Origin: Bradyrhizobium archetypum
Lineage (GTDB): Bacteria; Pseudomonadota; Alphaproteobacteria; Rhizobiales; Xanthobacteraceae
NCBI RefSeq assembly: GCF_013114835.1
Contig: NZ_JAAVLW010000006.1
Coordinates: forward strand, 438,001 to 502,000
Direction: 5' to 3'
DNA length: 64,000 nt
Part shown: piece after piece, positions 16,865 through 25,863 of the stretch
Numbering within the stretch: position 1 is the stretch's first letter
Layout of the letters: each line of letters starts with the position of its first letter
The notes under the pieces: model-generated
Database searches by the model: none
The model's input: the letters and a program-made list of their open reading frames with translations, nothing else
What the model was told of the DNA's origin: nothing
Position numbers and translations under genes: made by a program

Positions 16865-19450
16865 CTATCCCATCGCCTCTTTGACGAGTTCATCGGCGGC
16901 CTCCGCCAGCAACTCGTCCCCTGCTTCGCCATAAACTGACTCGCGGCCGATTTCCAGCATCACCGGTACCGCAAGCGGCGAAACATGATCGAGTTCCCGA
17001 TGGGTGATTCGTCCTTGAATACGCGAGAGCATATCACCCAACCGCTTGAGATCGAGCAGTCCGGTGGCGGCATCGGCGCGCGCGGCGCGGAGCAGCACAT
17101 GGTCGGCCTGGTGCTTGCGCAGCACGTCGTAGATCAGATCGGTCGAGAACAGCACCTGGCGGCGGGTTTTCTCCTCGCCGGTGAAGCGCCGCGCGATCAG
17201 TCCGGAGATGATGGCACAGGTGCGGAAGGTGCGCTTCATCAGCGCGGATTCGGCAAGCCATGCTTCAAGATCGTCACCCAGCATGTCGGGCTCGAACAGC
17301 GCGTCGAGATCGAGCTTGCCATGGCGAATCATGAACGACATGTCGCCGAGTCCCCACACGGCCAACGCATATTCGTTGGCGACGAAGCCGAGCGGCCGCA
17401 CCCGCGCCCGCTCCATCCGCCGCGTCAGCAGCATGCCGAGCGTCTGGTGCGCGAGCCGGCCCTCGAAGGGGTAGCAGACAAGGTAATGCTTGTTGCCGCG
17501 CGGAAAGGTCTCAACCAGCAGTTCGCGCACCGCCGGCACACGAGAAAAATCCTTTTGCAGCGACAGCCAATCGCGGACCTGATCGGGCAGCGCGTTCCAG
17601 GCGCGGCGGTCGTCGAGCAATTTGCGGACGCGCTCGGCGAGATATGTCGAGAGCGGAAACTTGCCGCCCATGTAGGACGGCACCTTGGCATCCTTGTCGT
17701 TGGCGCGGGAGACGTAGACCACGTCCTCGGCCAGCGCCTCATAGCGCACGACCTCGCCGCCGAACACAAAGGTGTCGCCAATGACGAGGCCCTCGATGAA
17801 GGCCTCTTCGATCTCGCCCAGCATCCGCCCGCCGCGGCCGAGCGCGCCGGTCGAGCCGGAACCACCGCTGCGGGAGCGCACCAGGCGCACCTTCAGCATG
17901 GTATCTTCGACGATGGTGCCGACGTTGAGCCGATAGCTCTGCCGCACCTTCGGGTTGGCGACGCGCCAGCGGCCCTGCTTGTCCTGCTTGATGCGGGCAA
18001 AACGCTCATAGGTCTTCAGCGCGTAACCGCCGGTGGCGACGAAATCGACGACGTCGTCGAAATCGGTTCGCGTCAGTGAGGCGTAAGGCGCAGACGTCAG
18101 CACTTCGGCGTAGAGTTCGTCGGAAAGGAAAGGTTCACCGCAAGCGCAGCCGAGCACGTGCTGCGCCAGCACGTCGAGTGCGCCGGTACGCAACGGCGGC
18201 GTATCCTGCGCATTTTCCGCGATGGCATCGATCGCCACGCGGCATTCCAGCACCTCGAAGCGGTTGGCCGGGATCAGCACCGCGCGCGAGGGCTCGTCCA
18301 GGCGGTGATTGGCGCGGCCGATGCGCTGCATCAGCCGCGAAGCCCCTTTGGGCGCGCCGACATTGATGACGAGATCGATGTCGCCCCAGTCGATGCCGAG
18401 GTCGAGCGAGGAGGTGCAGACCACGCCGCGCAGTTTTCCAGCCGCCATCGCATCCTCGACCTTGCGACGCTGCGCGACGTCGAGCGAGCCGTGATGAAGG
18501 GCGATCGCGAGGCCGTCGTCGTTCATGCGCCAGAAATCCTGGAACAGCATTTCGGCTTGGCTGCGGGTGTTGACGAAGATCAGCGTGGTCTTGTTGCGCT
18601 TGATCAGCTCGTACATTTCGCCGAGCGCATGGCGCGCGGTATGCCCGGCCCACGGCAGGCGCTCCTGGGTGTCGAGCATCTCGACAATGGGCGCCGCCGC
18701 GCCGCCGGCCAAGACAATATCGGCAGCGAGCTCCCTGCCCTCGCGTTGCGGCACCAGAAACCGCGCCAGCGATTCCGGCTCGGCGACCGTCGCGGAAAGG
18801 CCGATCGCACGCATCTCCGGCGCCAGCCGCCACAGCCGCGCCAGCCCGAGCGACAACAGGTCGCCGCGCTTGGAAGTGACGAGCGCATGCAGCTCGTCGA
18901 GCACGATGCGCTTGAGGGACGAGAACAGGAATGGCGCATCGTCCGACGACAGCAGCAGCGCCAGTTGCTCGGGCGTGGTCAGCAGAATATCCGGCGGATA
19001 ACGCCGCTGCCGCTGCCGCCGCGATACCGGCGTGTCGCCGGTACGGGTCTCGACTTTGATCGGCAGCGCCATCTCCGCGATCGGCGTCTCCAGATTGCGC
19101 GCGATGTCGACCGCGAGTGCCTTGAGCGGCGAGATGTAGAGGGTGTGGAGCCCACCGGTTCGCTTCACGCTGCGGCCGGTGGAGATGAGGCTCTTCGTGC
19201 CTTCGTCCCGCCGGCCCCTGGGGCGCGAGAGCTCCACCAGCGTCGGCAGAAAGCCGGCCAGCGTTTTGCCGGCGCCGGTCGGCGCGATCAGCAGGGCGGA
19301 GCGATCCTCGCCGGCTTTCGCCAACAGCGCCAATTGATGCTCGCGCGGCGACCAGCCGCGCGCAGCGAACCAGCGCCGGAAGCGCTCGGGCAGCAGCGCA
19401 GCCGTTTCGAGCGGCGTGAAAGGCGAGGGGTCAGGCGACGGCACAGGCAA
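16865..19450 (-). CDS. Ligase-associated DEXH-box helicase (Lhr-core type)
   Basis: An 861-residue SF2 helicase with Walker A at 56-63 (APTGAGKT), DELH box (VLDELHAL), SAT motif (LSATVAEP), the second RecA domain (HHGSLDVAQRRKVED) and the arginine-finger motif QRIGRANH, followed by the Lhr-type winged-helix and core domains. Length fits Lhr-core. A stretch near residues 76-98 (RGRRDEGTKSLISTGRSVKR) looks like a loop insertion compared with my memory of the family. It unwinds DNA or RNA:DNA 3' to 5' and is encoded with PdeM, its known partner. Confidence 0.92.
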   Translation of the reverse strand: MPVPSPDPSPFTPLETAALLPERFRRWFAARGWSPREHQLALLAKAGEDRSALLIAPTGAGKTLAGFLPTLVELSRPRGRRDEGTKSLISTGRSVKRTGGLHTLYISPLKALAVDIARNLETPIAEMALPIKVETRTGDTPVSRRQRQRRYPPDILLTTPEQLALLLSSDDAPFLFSSLKRIVLDELHALVTSKRGDLLSLGLARLWRLAPEMRAIGLSATVAEPESLARFLVPQREGRELAADIVLAGGAAAPIVEMLDTQERLPWAGHTARHALGEMYELIKRNKTTLIFVNTRSQAEMLFQDFWRMNDDGLAIALHHGSLDVAQRRKVEDAMAAGKLRGVVCTSSLDLGIDWGDIDLVINVGAPKGASRLMQRIGRANHRLDEPSRAVLIPANRFEVLECRVAIDAIAENAQDTPPLRTGALDVLAQHVLGCACGEPFLSDELYAEVLTSAPYASLTRTDFDDVVDFVATGGYALKTYERFARIKQDKQGRWRVANPKVRQSYRLNVGTIVEDTMLKVRLVRSRSGGSGSTGALGRGGRMLGEIEEAFIEGLVIGDTFVFGGEVVRYEALAEDVVYVSRANDKDAKVPSYMGGKFPLSTYLAERVRKLLDDRRAWNALPDQVRDWLSLQKDFSRVPAVRELLVETFPRGNKHYLVCYPFEGRLAHQTLGMLLTRRMERARVRPLGFVANEYALAVWGLGDMSFMIRHGKLDLDALFEPDMLGDDLEAWLAESALMKRTFRTCAIISGLIARRFTGEEKTRRQVLFSTDLIYDVLRKHQADHVLLRAARADAATGLLDLKRLGDMLSRIQGRITHRELDHVSPLAVPVMLEIGRESVYGEAGDELLAEAADELVKEAMG

Positions 19451-19498
19451 GAGGTAAGCCGTCGGGGAGGGTTCGTCGAGGGCCAGAGCGGCTCGCGC

Positions 19499-19592
19499 CG
19501 TCGTTCCGGGCGCAGCGAACCCGGAATCTCGAGATTCTCAGGTGCGCAATTGCGCACCATAATTCGCTGCCTCGCATCGCCCCGGAATGACC
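19499..19592. repeat. Dispersed palindromic repeat, ATTCCGGG family, copy 1
   Basis: The outer arms are CGTCGTTCCGGG and CCCCGGAATGACCG; a central GAATCTCGAGATTC palindrome follows the left arm. A second copy with the same central block lies at 33328-33424. Confidence 0.75.
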
Positions 19593-19598
19593 GTCACC

Positions 19599-20828
19599 CT
19601 ACTCCGTCACCGGCTTGTCCGAAATATCCCAGTCCTTGCCGTTGAAGATCGAGATGTAGAGCGTCTTCATCGGCGTGTAGTCCTCGGGCGTGTAGCTGTA
19701 GTTCACGCCGTCGAGGAAATAGGGCGAGTGGAAACCCGCCAGCATGGTCGCCTGCTTCAGCACATTGGCGCGGGTGAGTTCATCGCCGCAGCGGCGCACG
19801 ATCTCTGCCATGGTCGCGACCTGGCCGTAGCCGGCAAAGGCGATGGTGTTGTCGGGATCAACGTTGGGCAGATACTTTTTGCGCAGTTCCTCGAACGCCA
19901 TCACGTCGGGGTCCTTCTCGAAGCGCGGCACGCCGACTTCCTTGGCGTAGCGGATGGCGACGATCCCGGTGGCATTCTCGAGGCCAGCGGCCGCGAGAAT
20001 CGAGCGGCCGGTCGATCCCGCCGACAGCAGATGCAGCGGCTTCCAGCCGAGTTCGGCCACCTTCCGGATCGATTGCGACGACGCCTTGCCGGTCGAGATA
20101 TTGTAGAAAACATCCGCGCCGGACTTCGAGAGATTGATGAGCTGCGAGTCGACCGTCGGCTCGGTCAGATCATAAGTCTGCTCCATGATCACCTTGGCGG
20201 TGCCGCCGGCATCCGCCAGCACCTTCTTGAAGGGACCGAGGAAGTCACGGCCGAAATCGTCGTTCTGGTAGAGGATGCCGATCTTCGCATTCGGCTTCAC
20301 GCTCACGACGTGCCGGGCGAGAATACGCGCTTCGGTCGGATAAAGCGGCAGACCCGCCATGGTCCATTTGAAGTTCTTCGGATCGTTCCATTTCGACGCG
20401 CCGGTATTGAGCAGCAGTTGCGGCACGCCCTTGGAATTGAGATATTTGTGCACGGCGGTCTGCGGCGCGGTGCCGAGCGAGCCGTACAGCGCCAGCACTT
20501 CTTCCTGCTCGACCAGCCGCCGCGTCGCCTCGACGCATTTCGGCGCGCTGTAGGCGTCGTCCATGGTGAAGAACTTTACCTTGCGTCCGTTGATGCCGCC
20601 CTTCTCGTTCAACATCTGGAAATAGGCCTCGCCGACCCGCCCCAGCACGCCATAGAGCGAGCCGGGCCCGGAATGCGGCACGGTCTGGCCGAGCTTGATT
20701 TCAGTATCGCTGGCGCCCGGATCGTATTTCTTCTCCGCCGCCCAGACGAACGGCGCGGGCATCGCGGATGCAAGAATGCTGGCGAGGGCCGTGGCGCCGA
20801 ATTCGCGGCGGGTCTGTTTGCTTTTCAT
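19599..20828 (-). CDS. ABC transporter substrate-binding protein (Leu/Ile/Val type)
   Basis: A 409-residue periplasmic type I binding protein. The N terminus MKSKQTRREFGATALASILASAMPAPFVWA resembles a Tat signal (RREF). The mature part has DTEIKLGQTVPHSGPGSLYG, the typical opening of LivK/HAAT-family receptors, and a two-lobed pattern with IGILYQNDDFGRDFLGPFKKVL. No permease or ATPase gene adjoins it, so it is an orphan receptor that must use transport components encoded elsewhere. It lies between the two arms of the repair cluster with no evident functional link. Confidence 0.9.
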   Translation of the reverse strand: MKSKQTRREFGATALASILASAMPAPFVWAAEKKYDPGASDTEIKLGQTVPHSGPGSLYGVLGRVGEAYFQMLNEKGGINGRKVKFFTMDDAYSAPKCVEATRRLVEQEEVLALYGSLGTAPQTAVHKYLNSKGVPQLLLNTGASKWNDPKNFKWTMAGLPLYPTEARILARHVVSVKPNAKIGILYQNDDFGRDFLGPFKKVLADAGGTAKVIMEQTYDLTEPTVDSQLINLSKSGADVFYNISTGKASSQSIRKVAELGWKPLHLLSAGSTGRSILAAAGLENATGIVAIRYAKEVGVPRFEKDPDVMAFEELRKKYLPNVDPDNTIAFAGYGQVATMAEIVRRCGDELTRANVLKQATMLAGFHSPYFLDGVNYSYTPEDYTPMKTLYISIFNGKDWDISDKPVTE

Positions 20829-20934
20829 TGTTGTTCTCCCTTATGGGAGTCTTGATCAGGCATTCCGCCGTCAGTGGCAATAGCTGACATGTCGCACGCA
20901 ATGCCGCCATTCGCGGCGAGCGTAGCGTCTAGAC

Positions 20935-21861
20935 TCAAGTTTTGGCGGCGACGGCGACCAGCCCGGGAACTGGCGCGTTGTCCTCATTGCGGGCGGAGCG
21001 ATCTTCCAGCAGGGACAATTTGAGGCCGGCCGATTCGACCGCGGCGCGCACGTATGCCGCAGCATGGGCATAGCGCAGCCCTCCGCCGATGATGACGCCT
21101 TCGCCATCATGGGTTTCGGTGGTGAAGGCGAGCAGCCCGCCGGAAACTAGCACGCGTGCGGCCTCCTTCAGCACGGGCGCGATTTCGGCGACGTACACCA
21201 TGGCGTCCGCGGCGAGAATGAGATCGGCACTGGCATCCGGCTGTGCGCGCAACCCCTGCAGCATGTCGGAGACGTTAAGTTCGGCATAGAGACCAGTGGC
21301 GCGGGCCCGCTCAATCATGCGCGTCGACAGATCGACGCCGACGAAATGGTCGACCCCGTTGGCAAAGGCCGATGCCGCAAGCCCGGTGCCGCAGCCGAGA
21401 TCGATCGCGCGCTTGAAGAACGCTGGCTTGCGTTCGGCCGATCGCACCGACAGGACCGCCCCGAACAGCAGCGCGGGCCCGCGATAGCCGAGATCGCCGA
21501 CCAGTGAGGATTCGAACCGCGGCGCATATTGATCGAACAGGGTTTGCACATAGGCCTGCGGCATGCCGGCCACGGGTTCGGCGCCGAGGCGCATCAATCG
21601 AATCCCGGCGCCGTGCCGATCGTCGGGATCGCTGGCCCTGGCCTTTTGAAACGCCGAGACGGCCGCCTCGCGCTGGCCGAGCTCTTCGCGGATGCCTCCG
21701 AGCGCGAACCAGGCGGACGCGAAATCCGGCGCCAGTTCGGTTGCCTGCAGCAGGAGATCGGCGGCGGCAGGCAGATCACCCTTCAGTTGAAGGTCGCGCG
21801 CAAATTCGAACCGGCGGTCGGCCATCAGATCGCCGGAGGAGAGAAAAAGGCGGGCAGGCAT
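20935..21861 (-). CDS. TPR-containing class I SAM-dependent methyltransferase
   Basis: The 308-residue protein begins with two TPR-like units (FARDLQLKGDLPAAADLLLQATELAPDFASAWFALGGIREELG) and continues with a Rossmann methyltransferase domain: RAIDLGCGTGLAASAFANGVDHFVGVDLSTRMIERARATGLY, then LILAADAMVYVAEI. This layout is seen in rhizobial TPR-methyltransferases with unknown substrate. The ATG at 21861 has no clear ribosome site, and the internal ATG at 21825 is an alternative. It is divergent from the repair exonuclease gene. Confidence 0.85.
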   Translation of the reverse strand: MPARLFLSSGDLMADRRFEFARDLQLKGDLPAAADLLLQATELAPDFASAWFALGGIREELGQREAAVSAFQKARASDPDDRHGAGIRLMRLGAEPVAGMPQAYVQTLFDQYAPRFESSLVGDLGYRGPALLFGAVLSVRSAERKPAFFKRAIDLGCGTGLAASAFANGVDHFVGVDLSTRMIERARATGLYAELNVSDMLQGLRAQPDASADLILAADAMVYVAEIAPVLKEAARVLVSGGLLAFTTETHDGEGVIIGGGLRYAHAAAYVRAAVESAGLKLSLLEDRSARNEDNAPVPGLVAVAAKT

Positions 21862-21875
21862 GGGTTCCGAAACTT

Positions 21876-21981
21876 GTCATCGCCGGGCGCCTGTCCCCGA
21901 CCCGATCGGGGATGACCCGGCAACCCATCGATTGGAAGATTCCTTCAGGATGGATGCGCGGGTCAAGCCCGCGCATGACGG
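21876..21981. repeat. Palindromic intergenic repeat (GTCAT...GCGCGGGTCAAGCCCGCGC)
   Basis: It holds nested inverted repeats, including CCCCGACCCGATCGGGG and GCGCGGGTCAAGCCCGCGC, with GTCAT/ATGAC ends. It occupies the gap between the methyltransferase and the exonuclease genes. Confidence 0.6.
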
Positions 21982-22006
21982 GTAAAATTCGTCACAGGAC
22001 CTCCTA

Positions 22007-22012
22007 TATAAT
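22007..22012 (+). promoter_or_regulatory. TATAAT box immediately before the exonuclease ATG
   Basis: A perfect TATAAT lies at 22007-22012, only four bases before the ATG at 22017. If used, transcription would begin at about the A of ATG, giving a leaderless message. No good -35 box is visible, so this is tentative. Confidence 0.35.
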
Positions 22013-22016
22013 TTGC

Positions 22017-23054
22017 ATGCGTCCGCAGGACATCCTGATTCCCCTTCCCGCCGGCCTGTGCTGTAAGCCGGGTGGCTTCCATATCGACCCGGTGCGGCCT
22101 GTGGAGCGCGCCGTTATCACCCACGGCCATTCCGATCACGCCCGTGCGGGTCATGGCGCGGTGCTCGCCACGCAGGAAACGCTCGACCTGATGCGGCTGC
22201 GCTACGGCGACAATTTTGCACGAGCTACGCAGGCCATTCGCTATGGCGAGGAAATTGCGCTCGGCGACGTCAAGATCAAATTCCACCCCGCGGGCCATGT
22301 GCTCGGCTCGGCGCAGATTGCGGTGAGCTGCAAGGACACCTGCATCGTTGCCTCCGGCGACTACAAGGACGCCATCGATCCGACCTGCACGCCGTTCGAG
22401 GTGATACCCTGCGACGTCTTCATCACCGAGGCGACCTTTGGGCTACCGGTGTTTCGCCATGGCGATGCGGCGGACGAGGTGAAGAAGCTGCTGGCCTCAG
22501 TGGCGCTGTTTCCGGAGCGCGCGCATCTGGTCGGGGCCTATTCGCTCGGCAAGGCGCAGCGGGTAATCGCGCTATTGCGGGAGCAGGGTTACGATGCGCC
22601 GGTCTATCTGCATGGCGCGATGGAAAAGATCACGCATTACTACGAAAGCCGTGGCGTCGCGCTCGGCGAACTGCGCGCCGTGAGAGGCGTGAAGAAGGCC
22701 GATCTCGCCGGCACCATTGCGCTCGCGCCGCCCACGGCCACATCCGATATCTGGACGCGACGTTTCCCCGATCCGGTTACGGCGTTCGCCTCGGGATGGA
22801 TGCGGGTGCGGGCGCGCGCCCGCCAGCGCGGCATCGAACTGCCGTTGGTGATCTCCGACCATGCCGATTGGGATGGCCTGACCGCGACCATCGAAGCTAC
22901 CGGCGCCGGCGAGGTCTGGGTCACGCACGGCCAGGAAGATGCGCTGGTGCATTGGTGCAAAACGCGCGGGCTTGCCGCGCGGCCGCTGGACCTCGTCGGC
23001 TATGGCGATGAGGAGGAGCACGACGTGGTCGCGGCCGACGAGGCCGAGGCATGA
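22017..23054 (+). CDS. Ligase-associated DNA exonuclease (MBL fold)
   Basis: The 345-residue product starts MRPQDILIPLPAGL; the open frame upstream to 21504 runs through an intergenic repeat and is rejected. The metallo-beta-lactamase/beta-CASP features are THGHSDH (metal ligands His36, His38, Asp40, His41), HPAGHVLGSAQI, SGDYK, and a late ISDHADWDG and WVTHGQ. It belongs to the ligase-associated exonuclease family, a Mn-dependent DNA nuclease related to SNM1 and RNase J. It overlaps the ligase gene by four bases (ATGA). The start has no clear ribosome site. Confidence 0.9.
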   Translation: MRPQDILIPLPAGLCCKPGGFHIDPVRPVERAVITHGHSDHARAGHGAVLATQETLDLMRLRYGDNFARATQAIRYGEEIALGDVKIKFHPAGHVLGSAQIAVSCKDTCIVASGDYKDAIDPTCTPFEVIPCDVFITEATFGLPVFRHGDAADEVKKLLASVALFPERAHLVGAYSLGKAQRVIALLREQGYDAPVYLHGAMEKITHYYESRGVALGELRAVRGVKKADLAGTIALAPPTATSDIWTRRFPDPVTAFASGWMRVRARARQRGIELPLVISDHADWDGLTATIEATGAGEVWVTHGQEDALVHWCKTRGLAARPLDLVGYGDEEEHDVVAADEAEA

Positions 23055-24703
23055 ACCGGTTCGCCGAACTGCTGGATCGGCTCGCCTACGAGCCCGGCCG
23101 CAACAACAAGCTGCGGCTGATCACGGCCTATTTCCGCGACACGCCCGATCCCGACCGCGGTTACGCGCTGGCCGCGCTGACCGGCGCACTGTCGTTCAAG
23201 CATGCCAAGCCGGGACTCATTCGCGATCTGATCATGGATCGTACCGATCCGGTGCTGTTCGGGCTGTCGTACGATTACGTCGGGGACCTGTCCGAGACGG
23301 TTGCGCTGATGTGGCCGAAGGTCGAGTTGGCCGGCCACAATAATCCGCCGCCCCCGACGCTGTCCGAAGTCGTCACCACGCTCCGCACCCTCGGCAAGAC
23401 CGAGTTGCCAAGACAGCTCGCGCGCTGGCTCGACGAGCTCGACGAGACCGGACGCTGGGCGCTGCTAAAACTCGTCACCGGCGCGATGCGGATCGGGATT
23501 TCGGCGCGGCTGGCGAAAACCGCCGCGGCGGCGCTGGGGAATAAGGATCCGCACGAGATCGAACTGATCTGGCCCGGGCTCACCCCGCCCTATCTCGACC
23601 TGTTCGCGTGGCTGGAAGGCCGGGGCGACAAGCCGGTCAACCGCGATCCCGCGCCATTCCGCCCCGTGATGCTGGCGCATGCGATCGAGGATACCGATTT
23701 CGCCAGTCTCGATCCGGCTGACTTCATCGCGGAATGGAAATGGGACGGCATTCGCGTGCAGGCGGTCGCGGGCCGCGACGAGCGCGGGCATATGCAGTCG
23801 CGGCTGTATTCGCGCACCGGCGAGGACATCACCAAGAGCTTCCCTGACCTCGTACCCTCACTGCACCTGCCCGGCGCCATCGACGGCGAATTGCTGGTGC
23901 TGCGCGAGGGGCGCGTGCAGACCTTCAACGTGCTGCAGCAGCGGCTGAACCGAAAAGTCGTCTCGCCGAAACTGATCAAGGAATTTCCGATTCACCTGCG
24001 CGCCTACGACCTGCTCGGCGACGACGAGAACGATCTGCGCGAGCTGCCGTTTGCCGAGCGCCGCGCCCATCTCGAGACCTTCGTCAGGAAGCTCAACGAC
24101 CCGCGCATCGACCTGTCGCCGACGGTTGCCTTCGACAGTTGGGAAGCGCTGATGGCGGCGCGCGCCGATCCGAAAGCCGCCGGTGCCGGCGAGGATGCGG
24201 ATGCGGTCGAAGGCGTGATGCTCAAGCGGCGCGATGCGCCCTATCTGCCGGGCCGCCCCAAGGGCCAGTGGTGGAAGTGGAAGCGCGATCCGCACATCAT
24301 CGATGCCGTGCTGATGTATGCGCAGCGCGGCCACGGCAAGCGCTCGTCCTACTATTCGGACTACACGTTTGGCGTCTGGACCGATGGCGAAGGTGGCGAG
24401 CAACTGGTGCCGGTCGGCAAGGCCTATTTCGGCTTCACCGACGAGGAACTCTTGCAGATCGACCGTTTCGTCCGCCGCAACACCACCGAAAAGTTCGGCC
24501 CCGTGCGCCATGTCGTGCATGAGCCGGACCAGGGCTTGGTGCTGGAAGTCGCCTTTGAGGGCTTGCAGCGCTCGCCGCGGCACAAATCCGGCGTCGCGAT
24601 GCGGTTTCCCCGCATCAACCGGCTGCGCTGGGACAAGCCGCCGCGCGAGGCCGACCGGCTGGAGACGCTGGAGCGGATGCTGAAAGACGTGACGGCAAAT
24701 TAA
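23051..24703 (+). CDS. ATP-dependent DNA ligase of the ligase-associated repair cluster
   Basis: A 550-residue ligase. An N-terminal helical DNA-binding domain covers about 1-200, the nucleotidyl-transferase motif I is EWKWDGIR with the adenylated Lys230, and later motifs include GAIDGELLV, VEGVMLKR and WWKWKRDP, followed by an OB domain (SYYSDYTFGVWT). It matches the Lig protein of the Lhr/MPE/Exo/Lig cluster described in Pseudomonas. It is translated by ATGA overlap with the exonuclease, implying that the nuclease trims ends that the ligase seals. Helicase and PdeM partners are at 16142-19450. Confidence 0.93.
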   Translation: MNRFAELLDRLAYEPGRNNKLRLITAYFRDTPDPDRGYALAALTGALSFKHAKPGLIRDLIMDRTDPVLFGLSYDYVGDLSETVALMWPKVELAGHNNPPPPTLSEVVTTLRTLGKTELPRQLARWLDELDETGRWALLKLVTGAMRIGISARLAKTAAAALGNKDPHEIELIWPGLTPPYLDLFAWLEGRGDKPVNRDPAPFRPVMLAHAIEDTDFASLDPADFIAEWKWDGIRVQAVAGRDERGHMQSRLYSRTGEDITKSFPDLVPSLHLPGAIDGELLVLREGRVQTFNVLQQRLNRKVVSPKLIKEFPIHLRAYDLLGDDENDLRELPFAERRAHLETFVRKLNDPRIDLSPTVAFDSWEALMAARADPKAAGAGEDADAVEGVMLKRRDAPYLPGRPKGQWWKWKRDPHIIDAVLMYAQRGHGKRSSYYSDYTFGVWTDGEGGEQLVPVGKAYFGFTDEELLQIDRFVRRNTTEKFGPVRHVVHEPDQGLVLEVAFEGLQRSPRHKSGVAMRFPRINRLRWDKPPREADRLETLERMLKDVTAN

Positions 24704-24768
24704 CATTCCAGACGCGCATGGCGGCCATTGACTGCGCGGGGCGGGTTCCCCATGTGCCCCGCCGTGCC

Positions 24769-24774
24769 TATAAT
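24769..24774 (+). promoter_or_regulatory. TATAAT box before the DUF6460-like gene
   Basis: A perfect TATAAT lies 25 bases before the ATG at 24800. The matching -35 position holds only TTCCCC, so the promoter is tentative. A GC hairpin (GCGGGG...CCCCGC) precedes it. Confidence 0.3.
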
Positions 24775-24799
24775 GCGCGCGACCCGCGAGGAGAAAGCG

Positions 24800-25102
24800 A
24801 TGCCTAACGACGTCAGAGACCTGCCGGCCAGCAATGACGGCCTGTACCGTTTTCTCGGCGGCTCGCCGTTGGCAGTCGCATTCCGGCTGATCCTGCTGTC
24901 GATCCTGGTCGGCGTGGTGCTCGCCGCCATCGGCTTCGATCCGTGGAACATCCTCCACAGCATTCGCATGCTGTTCCAGCGGCTGTGGGATCTTGGGTTC
25001 GACGCGGTCAACTGGCTGTGGCGCTACTTCCTGCTCGGCGCCGTGATCGTCATCCCGATCTGGCTGCTGTCGCGGCTGTTTGGCGCCCCGCGCGGGCGAT
25101 AA
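24800..25102 (+). CDS. Small two-TM membrane protein (DUF6460-like)
   Basis: The 100-residue product starts at the ATG at 24800, behind GAGGAGAAA. It has two membrane segments (AVAFRLILLSILVGVVLAAIGF and YFLLGAVIVIPIWLLSRLFG) joined by an amphipathic part (PWNILHSIRMLFQRLWDLGFDAVNWLW). I recall such proteins being annotated DUF6460; function is unknown. It is followed 24 bases later by the MBL hydrolase gene. Confidence 0.75.
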   Translation: MPNDVRDLPASNDGLYRFLGGSPLAVAFRLILLSILVGVVLAAIGFDPWNILHSIRMLFQRLWDLGFDAVNWLWRYFLLGAVIVIPIWLLSRLFGAPRGR

Positions 25103-25126
25103 CCATTCACAGGCGGTGAGTGGCCG

Positions 25127-25861
25127 ATGCAACTGAGATTTGTCGGCTGCGGCGATGCGCTTGGCTCTGGTGGCAGGTATAATACCTGCTTCCACGTTAC
25201 CGGCAGCAGCGTCAATTTCCTGATCGATTGCGGCGCGTCATCGCTGCCGGCGCTCAAGCGCCTCGGCATCGCGCGCGATGCGATCGACCTGATCCTGATC
25301 ACGCATTTCCACGGCGATCATTTTGGCGGTCTGCCGTTTCTGCTGCTGGATGCGCAGTTCACGCGCCGCTCCCGCCCGCTCGTCATTGCCGGACCGCAAG
25401 GTATCGAGACCAAGCTCGCCATCCTGATGGAAGCGCTGTTCGAGCACTCCTCGAAGACAAAGCAGCGCTTCGATCTTTCCGTCATTGCGCTTGAAGCCGA
25501 GCGGAGCCGGACGTTCGGTGACGTCAAGGTGACGCCCTGTTCCGTCGTCCACGGCGAATCCGGTGGGCCGTTCCTCGCCTACCGGGTCGAAGCCGAGGGC
25601 CGCGTCATCACTTACAGCGCCGATACCGAGTGGACGGAGACGCTGATCGCGGCGGCGCAGGGCGCTGATCTCTTCATCGCGGAAGCCTATTACTACGACA
25701 AGATTGTCAAGAACCATCTCAGCCTGAAGACGCTGGAAGCGCACCTTCCCGCGATCAATGCCAGGCGGCTGGTGCTGACGCATATGAGCGACGACATGCT
25801 CGGACGATTGGGCGAGTTGCCCTACACCGCTGCCGAAGACGGCATGGTGGTCGAGCTCTAG
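25127..25861 (+). CDS. MBL-fold metallo-hydrolase, RNase Z-like
   Basis: A 244-residue protein with the canonical motif THFHGDHFGG after LRFVGCGDALGSGGRYNTCFHV, PCSVVHGESGGPFLAYRVE and YSADTEWTETL in the middle, and LVLTHMSDDML near the end. This is close to the elaC/RNase Z-type subgroup but it lacks the long exosite arm, so tRNA 3' processing is not implied. The metal ligands are complete. It precedes a MATE exporter by two bases, suggesting one transcript. Confidence 0.87.
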   Translation: MQLRFVGCGDALGSGGRYNTCFHVTGSSVNFLIDCGASSLPALKRLGIARDAIDLILITHFHGDHFGGLPFLLLDAQFTRRSRPLVIAGPQGIETKLAILMEALFEHSSKTKQRFDLSVIALEAERSRTFGDVKVTPCSVVHGESGGPFLAYRVEAEGRVITYSADTEWTETLIAAAQGADLFIAEAYYYDKIVKNHLSLKTLEAHLPAINARRLVLTHMSDDMLGRLGELPYTAAEDGMVVEL

Positions 25862-25863
25862 GC

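Noticed and set aside
16142..19450. LexA box upstream of the helicase-PdeM operon
   Set aside because: I looked for GAAC-N7-GTTC and GTTC-N7-GTTC patterns near the start and found none.
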